64,000 bases of DNA from the NCBI GenBank assembly GCA_964570625.1, contig CAZMYW010000027.1, positions 359,321-423,320 of the forward strand, read 5' to 3'. This document shows, one piece after another, positions 7,774 through 15,415 of this stretch. How positions within the stretch are numbered: position 1 is the stretch's first letter; each line of letters opens with the position of its first letter. The position numbers were made by a program, and so were the translations under genes. This DNA is from JBFLXB01 sp964570625. GTDB taxonomy: Bacteria > Nitrospirota > Nitrospiria > 2-01-FULL-66-17. Under the pieces are notes generated by a model. That model had not been told where the DNA came from and did not search any database. It saw only the letters and a program-made list of their open reading frames with translations.

Positions 7774-8103
7774 CTACATCAGACCCGGGATGTTGAGGCC
7801 CAGGCCCCCAGTCACACCTTTCACTTCTTCGGCCATCATAGCCTGCGCTTTTTTCAACGCGTCATTCACTCCTGCCACGATCAAGTCTTGCAACATCTCC
7901 TGGTCCTGCGCCTTCACGATTTCGGGATCCAGCTTGATCGAAAGAACCTCTTGCCGACCGTTGGCCACCACCGTCACCATCCCCCCGCCGGCCGACCCCT
8001 CAACCGTCTTGCGCCCGACCTCTTCCTGTAATTTCGCCATGCGCTCTTGCAGCGCCTGAGCCTGGCGCAGCAGATCGCCCATCATCCGCTTATCCCCCAG
8101 CAT
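7774..8103 (-). CDS. ybaB: YbaB/EbfC nucleoid-associated protein
   Basis: A 109-residue YbaB/EbfC DNA-binding protein. An N-terminal helix carries MGDLLRQAQALQERMAKLQEE and the core is GMVTVVANGRQEVLSIKLDPE. These dimers coat DNA and are nearly always encoded between dnaX and recR, as here. GGAGG lies 7 nt before the ATG at 8103, and the dnaX stop is 15 bp upstream. The C-terminus is glycine-rich (GGLGLNIPGLM), as usual. Confidence 0.95.
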   Translation of the reverse strand: MLGDKRMMGDLLRQAQALQERMAKLQEEVGRKTVEGSAGGGMVTVVANGRQEVLSIKLDPEIVKAQDQEMLQDLIVAGVNDALKKAQAMMAEEVKGVTGGLGLNIPGLM

Positions 8104-8118
8104 CGCACCGCCTCCACG

Positions 8119-9888
8119 TCATCCACCATCATTCCCTCGATCTCCACCCGTTCCAAGATCACGCACTTCCATCACCTCGCCGCCGAAAATCGTCAACGCA
8201 TCTTTCACCACCGGGTTAGTCATGGCCTCGGCGACCGCGGATTGGCGCGCCGTGGGACCCTGACCACTCGGCGCTGCGCTCGAGGAGGACGGACCGGTGC
8301 CCGGTTCAGCGGCCGCGCGACGACCGGCCCCTCGCTCCGCCGGCGCGCTTGCGGTCCGCCGGATCCGGAACGTCACGTCGCGGCCCGCTACTTCCCGCAG
8401 CACTCGCGCGACGTAGGCCTGGTTGTCAGCCCGCGACGCCAGGTCAGCAGCCCAAGCGTCTTGTTGCGTGTATTCCACCGTGAATTCGTCCCGCTCTCCG
8501 GCGACCGGACGACCACTGCGAAGGTACGATTCCAGATTGGGTTTTTCATCGGCAACCCGCTGCATGATCAGGCGCCAGAGATGCTCCGAGTCCGGCACCG
8601 GTCCGCTGATCGGTTCAACCACCGCCTGTTCGACGACCTTCGGTGCGGGCTCAGTCATCTTCTGTTTCGGCAACGGCGCGGCGGCCGCTGGTTCCACCTT
8701 AGTCGGCTGGGGCGCCCGGGGCAACGGGGGGGACGAACTGATCCCCGAGCCAAGCGTCTCGACGCGCGCGATGAGCCGTTCGATGGGTTCCAGCGCCACC
8801 ACTCGAGTGGCCTTCACCAACGCCATCTCCAGGGTGAAGGGTGGATACATCGCAAAGCGAATGTCCTCTTGGGCCTGCGAAAAGACACTGAACAGCCTGA
8901 CCAGATCATCCAACGCGAACGCCGCCGCGGCAACGCGCACCTCCTCAACTTCTTCTTGCGGCAGATCCAGCGTCTCGGCCGCCTTGCCCCCCAGCGTCAG
9001 GACAGTCAAATGGCGAACGTATTCCACCAGCTCCGCGCAGAGCAACTTCACATCGTGGCCGTGGTCGAACAACGCGCGCGCGGCGGTCAACGCCCCGGCC
9101 GCGTCCTTGTCGCAGATCGCGCGCGTCAACGCCGAAAACCCCTGGCGGTCCACCACGCCGAGCACCGCCACTACGTCGGCTTCGCGCACCGTGGCGCCGC
9201 TCGCCGCCACCACCTGGTCCACCACGCTCAGCGCGTCGCGCACGCTGCCCTCGGAGACCTTGGCAATTAACGAGAGCGCGCGACTTTCCAAATCCAGCCC
9301 CTCCGCGGCCCCGATCTTGGCGAGTTGCGCCATCATGTCCAACCGCCCCACCCGTTTGAAATGGAAATGCTGGCAGCGCGACAGGATCGTGGGCAAAATC
9401 TTATGAGACTCGGTCGTGGCGAAGATGAAGAGCAAATGCGGCGGCGGCTCCTCCAACGTCTTGAGCAACGCGTTGAACGCGGCGTTGGACAACATATGCA
9501 CTTCGTCGATGATGTAGACCTTATACCGTCCCTGGAACGGAACGTATTTGACCTGCTCTCGCAACTCGCGCACGTCGTCCACGCCGGTATTGGACGCGCC
9601 GTCGATCTCGAGCACGTCCACCGATGTACCGCCCGCGATGTCCCGGCACGACGGACATTGCCCGCACGGAGTGGGCGTGGGCTGCTCAGCGGCGGAACAG
9701 TTGATCGCTTTGGCGAGGATTCTGGCCGTGGTGGTCTTGCCCACGCCGCGCGGCCCCGAGAACAGATAGGCTTGCGCCAAGCGGTTCGACGTAATGGCGT
9801 TCATCAGCGTGCGGGTGACGTGTTCCTGCCCCACGACTTCGTCGAAGCCTTGCGGCCGCCACTTGCGCGAGAGAATTTGGTAGGTCAT
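8119..9888 (-). CDS. dnaX: DNA polymerase III subunit tau (DnaX)
   Basis: A 589-residue clamp-loader ATPase. MTYQILSRKWRPQGFDEVVGQ is the canonical N-terminus, so ATG 9888 is chosen; the open frame extends upstream only because a repeat element lies there. The Walker A is GPRGVGKTT. A zinc finger begins CGQCPSCRD. Walker B is DEVHMLS and the sensor region reads ATTESHKILPTILSRCQ. A Pro/Ala-rich linker (about residues 395-450) precedes the C-terminal tau domain. I saw no slippery A6G motif, so no evidence for a gamma form. The ATG is 8 nt from the end of repeat copy A1, without a clear Shine-Dalgarno sequence. Confidence 0.96.
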   Translation of the reverse strand: MTYQILSRKWRPQGFDEVVGQEHVTRTLMNAITSNRLAQAYLFSGPRGVGKTTTARILAKAINCSAAEQPTPTPCGQCPSCRDIAGGTSVDVLEIDGASNTGVDDVRELREQVKYVPFQGRYKVYIIDEVHMLSNAAFNALLKTLEEPPPHLLFIFATTESHKILPTILSRCQHFHFKRVGRLDMMAQLAKIGAAEGLDLESRALSLIAKVSEGSVRDALSVVDQVVAASGATVREADVVAVLGVVDRQGFSALTRAICDKDAAGALTAARALFDHGHDVKLLCAELVEYVRHLTVLTLGGKAAETLDLPQEEVEEVRVAAAAFALDDLVRLFSVFSQAQEDIRFAMYPPFTLEMALVKATRVVALEPIERLIARVETLGSGISSSPPLPRAPQPTKVEPAAAAPLPKQKMTEPAPKVVEQAVVEPISGPVPDSEHLWRLIMQRVADEKPNLESYLRSGRPVAGERDEFTVEYTQQDAWAADLASRADNQAYVARVLREVAGRDVTFRIRRTASAPAERGAGRRAAAEPGTGPSSSSAAPSGQGPTARQSAVAEAMTNPVVKDALTIFGGEVMEVRDLGTGGDRGNDGG

Positions 9889-9896
9889 GGGTCTAA

Positions 9897-10001
9897 CAGG
9901 TTGCTGAAAAAGTCCATCCGCTGCGGCCTTGCGACCAACCTCCAACAATAGAAATGCTGGAAGTCCCCGAAGGGGGCGGCTGGAGCTTTTTGAGCAACCT
10001 G
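9897..10001. repeat. Mosaic inverted-repeat element, type A, copy 1
   Basis: A 105-bp element bounded by CAGGTTGCTGAAAAAG and CTTTTTGAGCAACCTG (16-bp inverted repeats, one mismatch). Read on the minus strand it has the CCCCTTCGGGGACTTCC and GGTTGGTCGCAAGGCCGCAG modules. It lacks the GGAGCGTAC...GATTTCC module found in copies A2 and A3. It ends 8 bp before the dnaX start. Confidence 0.85.
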
Positions 10002-10095
10002 CAAGTCTTTTGGGAGTTTTTCCGCACCTTGCTAGCACAGCGCGACAGGGCCGGACGGGCTGAACCGCGTCCGGCCGCCGTCGCGGTCAGAGAAA

Positions 10096-10198
10096 GAAGA
10101 CCAGGCTGGTCTGCGGCACCCAGGAGGATCTCCTTACCGTTGCTTCCTTCCGGACCTGGCGGGGTTCGAAGTCTCCTGTCGCACAGGGCCCGGTCTTC
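10096..10198 (-). ncRNA. ffs: Signal recognition particle RNA (4.5S type)
   Basis: About 103 nt on the minus strand with the invariant SRP domain IV: CCAGGTCCGGAAGGAAGCA facing GGGTGCCGCAGACC. The ends GAAGACC/GGTCTTC pair. This is the small bacterial SRP RNA without an Alu domain. It binds Ffh to target membrane proteins co-translationally. It lies between tRNA-Ser and dnaX, as in Bacillus and relatives. A T-rich stretch follows the closing stem. Confidence 0.95.
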
Positions 10199-10256
10199 TT
10201 TTGCCGAGAGTAATCGAAGCGACATCACGCCGTTGTACAGAACATGCAACACTCAG

Positions 10257-10347
10257 CGGAGAGAGGGGGATTTGAACCCCCGAGGAGACTTTCGCCCCCT
10301 ACACGATTTCCAATCGTGCTCCTTCAGCCGGACTCGGACATCTCTCC
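10257..10347 (-). tRNA. tRNA-Ser (anticodon GGA)
   Basis: A 91-nt class II tRNA with the long variable arm of serine tRNAs. Acceptor GGAGAGA/TCTCTCC, anticodon loop TTGGAAA (GGA), T arm GGGTTCAAATCCC. The base after the acceptor is G and CCA is not encoded, so tRNA nucleotidyltransferase must add it. Confidence 0.95.
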
Positions 10348-10462
10348 CTACCGAGCGTGCTCACTGCTATCCGCAACAGCTTCCCTGCACAAAACGTCAA
10401 CTGATCTGGCAGCCTCGGTCCTGGACTGCGGGCCTACGTTGCCCTCCGCAAGCGCGGTTGGG

Positions 10463-10551
10463 CGGAGAGAGAGGGATTTGAACCCCCGGTGGAGTTACCC
10501 CCACATCTGATTTCGAGTCAGACGCCTTCAACCGGACTCGGCCATCTCTCC
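10463..10551 (-). tRNA. tRNA-Ser (anticodon CGA)
   Basis: An 89-nt class II tRNA. Acceptor GGAGAGA/TCTCTCC, anticodon loop CTCGAAA (CGA), long variable arm, T arm GGGTTCAAATCCC. CCA is not encoded. Its first 34 nt overlap the end of tadA on the same strand: the tadA stop codon lies inside this tRNA. Confidence 0.95.
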
Positions 10552-11036
10552 GAACCCCGCGAAGCGGCCCGCTTTCCCGCAAAAAACTCGCTGAGGACCC
10601 GCCCACACGGCCCCGCCATCACGCCGCCGACGATGTCGGGGCGGTGGTTGAACCGTCCTGGTTCGAACAAATTCACGACCGACCCGCACGCGCCGGCCTT
10701 AGGATCAGCCGCACCGTACACGACTCGATCGATTCGCGCCAGGATCATCGCCCCCGCGCACATCGGGCACGGTTCCAAAGTCACATAGATCGTGGCACCG
10801 GACAGTCGCCACCGGCCGAGGGTGGTTGCCGCATCGCGGATCGCGATCAACTCCGCATGGGCGGTGGGATCGTCATCATGCTCGCGCCGGTTACCGGCGC
10901 GGGCCACGACCTCCCCGCCGACCACCACCACGGCGCCGACCGGCGCTTCGTCCTCCCGCGCCGCGGCCGCAGCTTCTTCCAGTGCGAGCCCCATCCACTG
11001 CTCGTCCACCCGCACGGTATTCATCTCCACGTTCAT
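10518..11036 (-). CDS. tadA: tRNA-specific adenosine deaminase TadA
   Basis: A 172-residue deaminase making inosine 34 in tRNA-Arg(ACG). The zinc/catalytic motifs are HAELIAI (H-A-E) and PCPMCAGAM (P-C-x2-C). ATG 11036 or ATG 11024 is the start. The open frame continues to 11090, but those codons contain the promoter. The last 11 codons and the TGA are inside tRNA-Ser(CGA). It is probably co-transcribed with both serine tRNAs, SRP RNA, dnaX and ybaB. Confidence 0.95.
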   Translation of the reverse strand: MNVEMNTVRVDEQWMGLALEEAAAAAREDEAPVGAVVVVGGEVVARAGNRREHDDDPTAHAELIAIRDAATTLGRWRLSGATIYVTLEPCPMCAGAMILARIDRVVYGAADPKAGACGSVVNLFEPGRFNHRPDIVGGVMAGPCGRVLSEFFAGKRAASRGSERWPSPVEGV

Positions 11037-11061
11037 CGCAACCGGCTTCGTAGAACACGGC

Positions 11062-11090
11062 ATTCTAGACAGCCACCTGGGCAAAGTCAA
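11062..11090 (-). promoter_or_regulatory. tadA promoter
   Basis: On the minus strand, TTGACT (11085-11090) and TAGAAT (11062-11067) with a 17-nt spacer. It diverges from the MFS promoter 24 bp away. Confidence 0.75.
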
Positions 11091-11113
11091 GAAATCGACG
11101 GTATTTCAGACGT

Positions 11114-11142
11114 TTGACGCCCCTACTCCGCATTCGTATACT
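11114..11142 (+). promoter_or_regulatory. MFS transporter promoter
   Basis: TTGACG (11114-11119) and TATACT (11137-11142) with a 17-nt spacer. The ATG at 11152 would be only about 3 nt from the transcription start, so the mRNA is predicted to be leaderless. Confidence 0.8.
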
Positions 11143-11151
11143 CGCCTCCTC

Positions 11152-12330
11152 ATGAGCGAAACCCGCCGCTCTCTATTCTCATTACCGCGAACCGTGGTGA
11201 TGCTCGGCGTCGTCAGTTTGTTGACCGACGTGAGCAGCGAAATGATCTACCCGTTGCTGCCCCTGTTCCTGGTGACCACGCTCGGCACCAGCGCCACGTT
11301 CATCGGATTGATCGAGGGGGTGGCCGAAAGCACAGCGAGTCTGCTCAAGTTCGCCTCGGGCTGGTGGTCGGACCGCTTGGGCCGCCGCAAGGCGATCGTA
11401 GTGGCGGGTTATACCTTGTCGGCCTGCGCGAGACCGTTGGTCGCTGTCGCCGGCGCGGGCTGGCACGTCTTGATGATCCGCTTCACCGACCGCGTAGGCA
11501 AAGGCGTGCGCACGGCACCGCGCGACGCGTTGCTGGCGGCCTCTACGCCGGCTGACTCATGGGGCAAAGCCTTCGGATTCCACCGCGCCATGGACCACAC
11601 CGGCGCGATCATCGGTGCGCTCATCGCCTCGGCGTTGCTGGCCTGGGTGCTGACGGATTTGCGGGTCCTCTTCGCATTGGCCGCGATTCCCGGCATTCTC
11701 GCGGTCGTGGTCTTAGTGACGGCCGTGAAAGAACCGCCGCCAGCCGCCCGACCCGACGCCTCACCGATTCGACTCAGCCTCGCCCCGTTCTCGCCAAGAT
11801 TCAAGGCAGTGCTGGGCGTGGTGACGCTGTTCACTCTGGGCAACTCCACCGATGCCTTCCTGCTGCTCAAGGCCAGCGCAACCGGCATCACCACCGCCTC
11901 GATCCCCTTGCTCTGGATCGTTCTCCACCTGGGCAAAGCCGCCAGTTCAACCCCCGCCGGCGCGTTGTCCGATCGGATCGGCCGGCCGCCGCTCATCATC
12001 GCGGGATGGCTGCTGTTCGCGGCAGTCTATGTGGGTTTTGCGCTGGCGGATTCAGCGTGGCAGATCTGGGTGCTGTTCGCGATCTATGGAATCTTCTTCG
12101 GCCTGACCGAGGGCGTGGAGAAAGCCTACGTCGCGGACCTTGCGCCCGCCGAACACCGGGGAACCGCCTTCGGTCTGTACCACGCCGCCGTGGGCCTGGC
12201 CGCCCTGCCCGCCAGCCTGATCATGGGGGTAGTGTGGGACCACTGGGGACCGCCCGCCGCGTTCACGCTCGGCGCCGGACTCGCGCTCATGGCCTCGATC
12301 TTATTTGTAGCTGCGCTTCGCGCCCGGTAG
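11152..12330 (+). CDS. Major facilitator superfamily transporter
   Basis: A 392-residue, 12-helix MFS permease. The first half has SLLTDVSSEMIYPLLPLFL, the loop 2-3 motif GWWSDRLGRRKAI and DRVGKGVRTAPRDALL; the second half repeats the motif as GALSDRIGRPPLI. This resembles a widespread MFS subgroup often labelled as a drug or multisubstrate transporter. The substrate is unknown. The ATG is preceded by CGCCTCCTC with no ribosome binding site, in line with a leaderless mRNA. It diverges from tadA. Confidence 0.85.
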   Translation: MSETRRSLFSLPRTVVMLGVVSLLTDVSSEMIYPLLPLFLVTTLGTSATFIGLIEGVAESTASLLKFASGWWSDRLGRRKAIVVAGYTLSACARPLVAVAGAGWHVLMIRFTDRVGKGVRTAPRDALLAASTPADSWGKAFGFHRAMDHTGAIIGALIASALLAWVLTDLRVLFALAAIPGILAVVVLVTAVKEPPPAARPDASPIRLSLAPFSPRFKAVLGVVTLFTLGNSTDAFLLLKASATGITTASIPLLWIVLHLGKAASSTPAGALSDRIGRPPLIIAGWLLFAAVYVGFALADSAWQIWVLFAIYGIFFGLTEGVEKAYVADLAPAEHRGTAFGLYHAAVGLAALPASLIMGVVWDHWGPPAAFTLGAGLALMASILFVAALRAR

Positions 12331-12504
12331 GCACACACTCTGAGACACCCTAGTCCAACTGGGCTCAAGCTCCCTGAAATTGCACTCTGTGATCTTCCCC
12401 TGATTATTCCCCGTCGCGGATCAGATGGGCGGGGCTACGAAGGGAAGAATGAGCGTTCGGCGGTAAGCGTCGCCGTTCAGGGAATTATTGTTCGGGCGAA
12501 AAGA

Positions 12505-12975
12505 TTAACAGTAGGTTCGAATCGCCCCTTCATCGCCCCGTGCGACGGCGTCTTTGCATAGATAGTTCACTTTGCCTGTGCTGGGCGCAGACTCTACCTG
12601 CAAGCCACCGGATGAGGTGACACCAGCCCTTTCGAACCGAATCAGCCTATCCTCTAGGAAGATCAAATCATACCTGTAAACGTCCGATGATAAGTAGAAA
12701 GAAGAGGCTGTGACCCAGTGATAGCGGTATGTGGCCCGTTTGCCGTGCTCCGTGAGTTCGGTGTTTAGTAGAGACGATTCCCATCTTCCTGTCTGGTTGT
12801 CACGCGATGCAAAGTGCTGATCGGTATCGCGTTTGGTTCCCCCCAAAGGCATCTGCTCTAACCAACGATCAACGTCTTCCTGGGTTGGCATTGAATAAGG
12901 TAGTAGAGTGCACCCGCCAAGCAGAGTCATGGCTAACAACAAGACGATGTCTCTCCTGACGCCAGGTAAGCGCAT
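12505..12975 (-). CDS. Putative small lipoprotein, unknown function
   Basis: A 156-residue protein with a lipoprotein signal (MRLPGVRRDIVLLLAMTLLGGC, lipobox LGGC). The mature part is unremarkable, with DVDRWLEQMPLGG near its start and a Tyr-rich middle (YRYHWVTASSFYLSSDVYRYD). I do not recognise a family. The start at 12975 gives the best signal peptide; the frame is open upstream to 13062, overlapping the riboflavin kinase gene. It lies 46 bp after that gene, so it may share its transcript. Its base composition is lower in GC than its neighbours. Confidence 0.65.
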   Translation of the reverse strand: MRLPGVRRDIVLLLAMTLLGGCTLLPYSMPTQEDVDRWLEQMPLGGTKRDTDQHFASRDNQTGRWESSLLNTELTEHGKRATYRYHWVTASSFYLSSDVYRYDLIFLEDRLIRFERAGVTSSGGLQVESAPSTGKVNYLCKDAVARGDEGAIRTYC

Positions 12976-13021
12976 GGCCCGAATGAACCCGCTTCCAGGG
13001 GGGACAACGTCATACGTAAAC

Positions 13022-13393
13022 TTATCGCATGAATTCAATCTCGACCTCGTTTTCGCTCCCAACTAGCATGGGTCGTAGTTCCTCGGCGCTCACGATCTCG
13101 AGTATGTGATCCCCATGGCCGCCACCGCCATCGGCTAGTCGGTACGGCCGGATACGGTATGCCTTGCGCCCCACGACAAGACAGCGTTCGAACAGCAAGT
13201 CTTGGCCGGGCTCACCGATTTCCTCACCGCGAATACGAAAGTCTTCCCGACACTCTAGGGGCGAGCCAATGTCAACATTCAGCGTGCCGGGGTAGAGATG
13301 TTCCCCCGTCGCGCGCTCGAACACACGAGGGTACTTCTCCATCCGTGAGCGAAAGTCCCCCACCCCCTTCTTTATCCTGCCCCTGATTTTCAC
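13022..13393 (-). CDS. DUF120-family protein, archaeal-type CTP-dependent riboflavin kinase-like
   Basis: A 123-residue single DUF120/RibK domain. The order of motifs matches archaeal CTP-dependent riboflavin kinases: IRGRIKKGVGDF, then YPGTLNVDIG, then YRIRPYRL and GHGDHILEIVSAEELRPML. In the Methanocaldococcus enzyme the PGTLN Thr and Asn coordinate Mg2+ and phosphate. It would make FMN from riboflavin with CTP. The glycine-rich loop is less canonical than in archaea, so activity is not certain. GTG 13393 is chosen because AGGAGGA precedes it by 3-4 nt. Bacteria normally use RibCF instead, so transfer or a second role is possible. Confidence 0.75.
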   Translation of the reverse strand: MKIRGRIKKGVGDFRSRMEKYPRVFERATGEHLYPGTLNVDIGSPLECREDFRIRGEEIGEPGQDLLFERCLVVGRKAYRIRPYRLADGGGGHGDHILEIVSAEELRPMLVGSENEVEIEFMR

Positions 13394-13396
13394 AAG

Positions 13397-13447
13397 TCCT
13401 CCTAGGGAAGCGGGGTCAGATATAGTCTGATTTTTTAACCCAGTCAA
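13397..13447 (-). promoter_or_regulatory. Promoter and ribosome binding site of the DUF120 gene
   Basis: On the minus strand, TTGACT (13442-13447), a 17-nt spacer and TATATC (13419-13424), followed by AGGAGGA (13397-13403) just before the GTG start. Confidence 0.65.
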
Positions 13448-13498
13448 TCGAGTGCGAGCAAGTCCCACCCTGGGGCCTAGGTAACACACTCCTGCTAG

Positions 13499-13807
13499 TT
13501 GGACCAGGCGCTCTGCTTGAAAACGCCGTACACCGTGCAGCCCGATGGCACCGTGGTCCATGAACGCCAGTGGTTCCAGTTGGATGAACCGCGGTATCCG
13601 AACCGTCGCGTGCTGGAAGAGCACCTGGATGGCAGCCGCCACCTCACCGTGGACAGCCGCCGCCTGCGGTATCACCCCTTGCCCGCCCGGCCCGCTCGCG
13701 CCGCCGCGCCCCGCCAGCCGCCCAAACGTCCCCGGGCGCCCTCGCCCCCGTCCGCGGATCATCCGTGGAAGGGGCGGCCTTTTCAGATGATGCGGCTCCA
13801 ACCGTAA
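13499..13807 (+). pseudogene. C-terminal remnant of a DDE transposase (ISNCY-like)
   Basis: About 100 residues survive of the end of an integrase-core transposase. DGTVVHERQWFQLDEP..., RRVLEEHLDGSRHLTVDSRRLRYHPLP and a Pro-rich tail ending near DHPWKGRPF match the C-terminus of a common ISNCY-type transposase. The catalytic domain and the left end are absent, so it is a relic. The family assignment is from memory of the tail motif. Confidence 0.6.
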
Positions 13808-13858
13808 CCGGACATTTCTATGTTGGCAGAAAGCGGACATTTCTAAAGTGGGTTGACA
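13808..13858 (+). mobile_element. Right end of the decayed insertion sequence
   Basis: Two direct copies of CGGACATTTCTA (about 13810-13822 and 13833-13845), followed by AAGTGGGTTGACA, directly after the transposase stop codon. Repeated GGACATTTCT blocks are typical of the ends of this type of insertion sequence. Confidence 0.55.
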
Positions 13859-13874
13859 CGCGTTTAAAAAATCC

Positions 13875-13904
13875 TTGACATCCCGCTAGGGGTTCCAGTA
13901 TGCT
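13875..13904 (+). promoter_or_regulatory. rpsU promoter
   Basis: A perfect TTGACA (13875-13880) and TATGCT (13899-13904) with an 18-nt spacer, about 20 bp beyond the insertion-sequence end. The leader to rpsU is about 50 nt. Confidence 0.7.
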
Positions 13905-13961
13905 GCGCCGTTATCTTGACGGCGTTCGAGTAACCTCACGTCGGAGATGTGATTCAACGTC

Positions 13962-14156
13962 ATGAAAATCGTTGTCAGCGATAATCAGGTCGACAAGGCC
14001 CTTCGGGTCCTCAAGAAGAAAATGATCAAAGAGGGCCTGCTGAAGGAAATGAAGAAGCGCGAGTATTACGAGAAGCCGAGCGTGAAACGCAAACGCAAGG
14101 AAAAGGAATCGCGCAAACGTCTCCGCAAGCTCCAGACCAAGAAAACCACCCCTTAG
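13962..14156 (+). CDS. rpsU: 30S ribosomal protein S21
   Basis: A 64-residue, very basic protein. KALRVLKKKMIKEGLLKEMKKREYYEKPSVKRKRK is the standard bS21 core, and the length is normal. It sits on the 30S platform near the anti-Shine-Dalgarno sequence and assists initiation. It has its own promoter. A GGAG about 15 nt upstream is rather far for a ribosome binding site. The gene is immediately followed by repeat copy A2. Confidence 0.95.
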   Translation: MKIVVSDNQVDKALRVLKKKMIKEGLLKEMKKREYYEKPSVKRKRKEKESRKRLRKLQTKKTTP

Positions 14157-14184
14157 CAGGGCGCTCAAAAACTTGTAAGACCCG

Positions 14185-14305
14185 CAGGTTGCTCAAAAAG
14201 CTCCAGCCGCAAGGCCGCAGTGAGGAGGAGACCGGAGCGTACTGGATCGTACGTGAGGATTTCCGACGAGCGAGAACGCAGCGGATGAGCTTTTTCAGCA
14301 ACCTG
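14185..14305. repeat. Mosaic inverted-repeat element, type A, copy 2
   Basis: A 121-bp element bounded by CAGGTTGCTCAAAAAG and CTTTTTCAGCAACCTG (one mismatch). It keeps AAGGCCGCAG and the GGAGCGTACTGGATCGTAC / GAGGATTTCCGACGA modules but lacks the CCCCTTCGGGG module. Its right end overlaps the first codons of the porin gene. Confidence 0.85.
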
Positions 14306-15358
14306 AGAGCCGCCGTACTGCTCGGGGTGCTGATCCTGGGCAATCCCGGATCACTGTTCGCCACCTCGTTTTCCCCCTATCCTGATTCAACATCCGTCGT
14401 GACCGATGCGATGATCGACATTCACCTGCGTACGCTGCAGATCCAATTCTTTCGGGACCAAGGGACTCAACTCATGGATGGCACACCGATCGGCTCCGGG
14501 ACACCCACCGGCTCCAGCGGGACGTTGCTGCGCCGCGCCGAGGTGTCTGCTTCAGGCCGCGTCGCGCCGATGGTCCGTTATCTCGTGGTCGCGGATCTGG
14601 CGGCTGAATCGTCGCCCGTGATTCGTGACGCGCTGGTTGACCTCGGCACCGTTACCCAATTCACCCTGCGCGTCGGGCAGTTTCGCATCCCGTTCGGGAT
14701 CGAGACGCAGATCCCGTCCTACGCGCTCCCATTCATCAATCGGATGCTCATGACGTTCCTGAGCGAGCAACCCGACGAAGTCCCCGGGTTTCTCCAGGAG
14801 TGGGATCAGGGCGTGGAGGTGCACGGCGAACCCATCAGCGGACCGCTCAACGTGGCGTATGCCCTGGCCGTGGTCAACGGCAACGGCCTCAACACGGACG
14901 ACACGAACAATGCGAAGGATGTGGTGGGCCGCCTCGGGCTACGCCTGGCGGGGTTTCAGATCGGCGCGTCGTGGTACCGCGGCAAGCAACAGGATGTGTC
15001 GCTGGTGGATCGCACTCGAAATCGAACCGGGTGGGACATCGAGTTCAACCCCAACCCGCTCAAAGCCCTGCTCATCCGCGGCGAATTGATCGACGGCGAC
15101 GACGGCTCGACCAGCCGCCGCGGCTGGTACCTCCTCGCGTCGTATACCATCGCCGACCGTTGGACCCCCGCCGCCCGCATCGAGCGCTGGGGCCCGGACC
15201 GATCCGCTGCGTCGGACGCCATCACCCGCACCACCCTCGGCCTTTCCTATCGCATTGTGGACACCACGACCCTGTCCGTAAACTACGAATTCCGCACCGA
15301 CGACGCCCACCCCGGCGTTGGTAATCTGGCGGTCGCGCAGCTTCAAGTCAGCTTCTAA
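14285..15358 (+). CDS. Outer-membrane phosphate-selective porin (OprO/OprP-like)
   Basis: A 357-residue OprP/OprO-type porin. A signal peptide (about residues 1-26, AAVLLGVLILGNPGSLFA) is followed by alternating beta strands. Motifs include LRRAEVSASGRVAPMVRYLVVADLA, VGQFRIPFGIE, WDQGVEVHGEP and a C-terminal SF ending in aromatic Phe, the outer-membrane insertion signal. It may be anion-selective. The ATG and the first residues (MSFFSNL) are encoded by the end of repeat copy A2, so the repeat appears to have created the present start. No ribosome binding site is obvious. Confidence 0.8.
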   Translation: MSFFSNLRAAVLLGVLILGNPGSLFATSFSPYPDSTSVVTDAMIDIHLRTLQIQFFRDQGTQLMDGTPIGSGTPTGSSGTLLRRAEVSASGRVAPMVRYLVVADLAAESSPVIRDALVDLGTVTQFTLRVGQFRIPFGIETQIPSYALPFINRMLMTFLSEQPDEVPGFLQEWDQGVEVHGEPISGPLNVAYALAVVNGNGLNTDDTNNAKDVVGRLGLRLAGFQIGASWYRGKQQDVSLVDRTRNRTGWDIEFNPNPLKALLIRGELIDGDDGSTSRRGWYLLASYTIADRWTPAARIERWGPDRSAASDAITRTTLGLSYRIVDTTTLSVNYEFRTDDAHPGVGNLAVAQLQVSF

Positions 15359-15377
15359 GTTCCGTTCTCCTGATCGC

Positions 15378-15407
15378 TTGATTTGGTCCTAATGAGGCTG
15401 CCATAAT
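15378..15407 (+). promoter_or_regulatory. acpS promoter
   Basis: TTGATT (15378-15383) and CATAAT (15402-15407), 18-nt spacer. The ATG at 15416 would lie about 2 nt after the transcription start, predicting a leaderless mRNA. Confidence 0.65.
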
Positions 15408-15415
15408 CCGCCCCG

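Noticed and set aside
9889..10038. N-terminal extension of dnaX by 50 residues
   Set aside because: The extension translates repeat copy A1; MTYQILSRKWRP is the conserved DnaX start.
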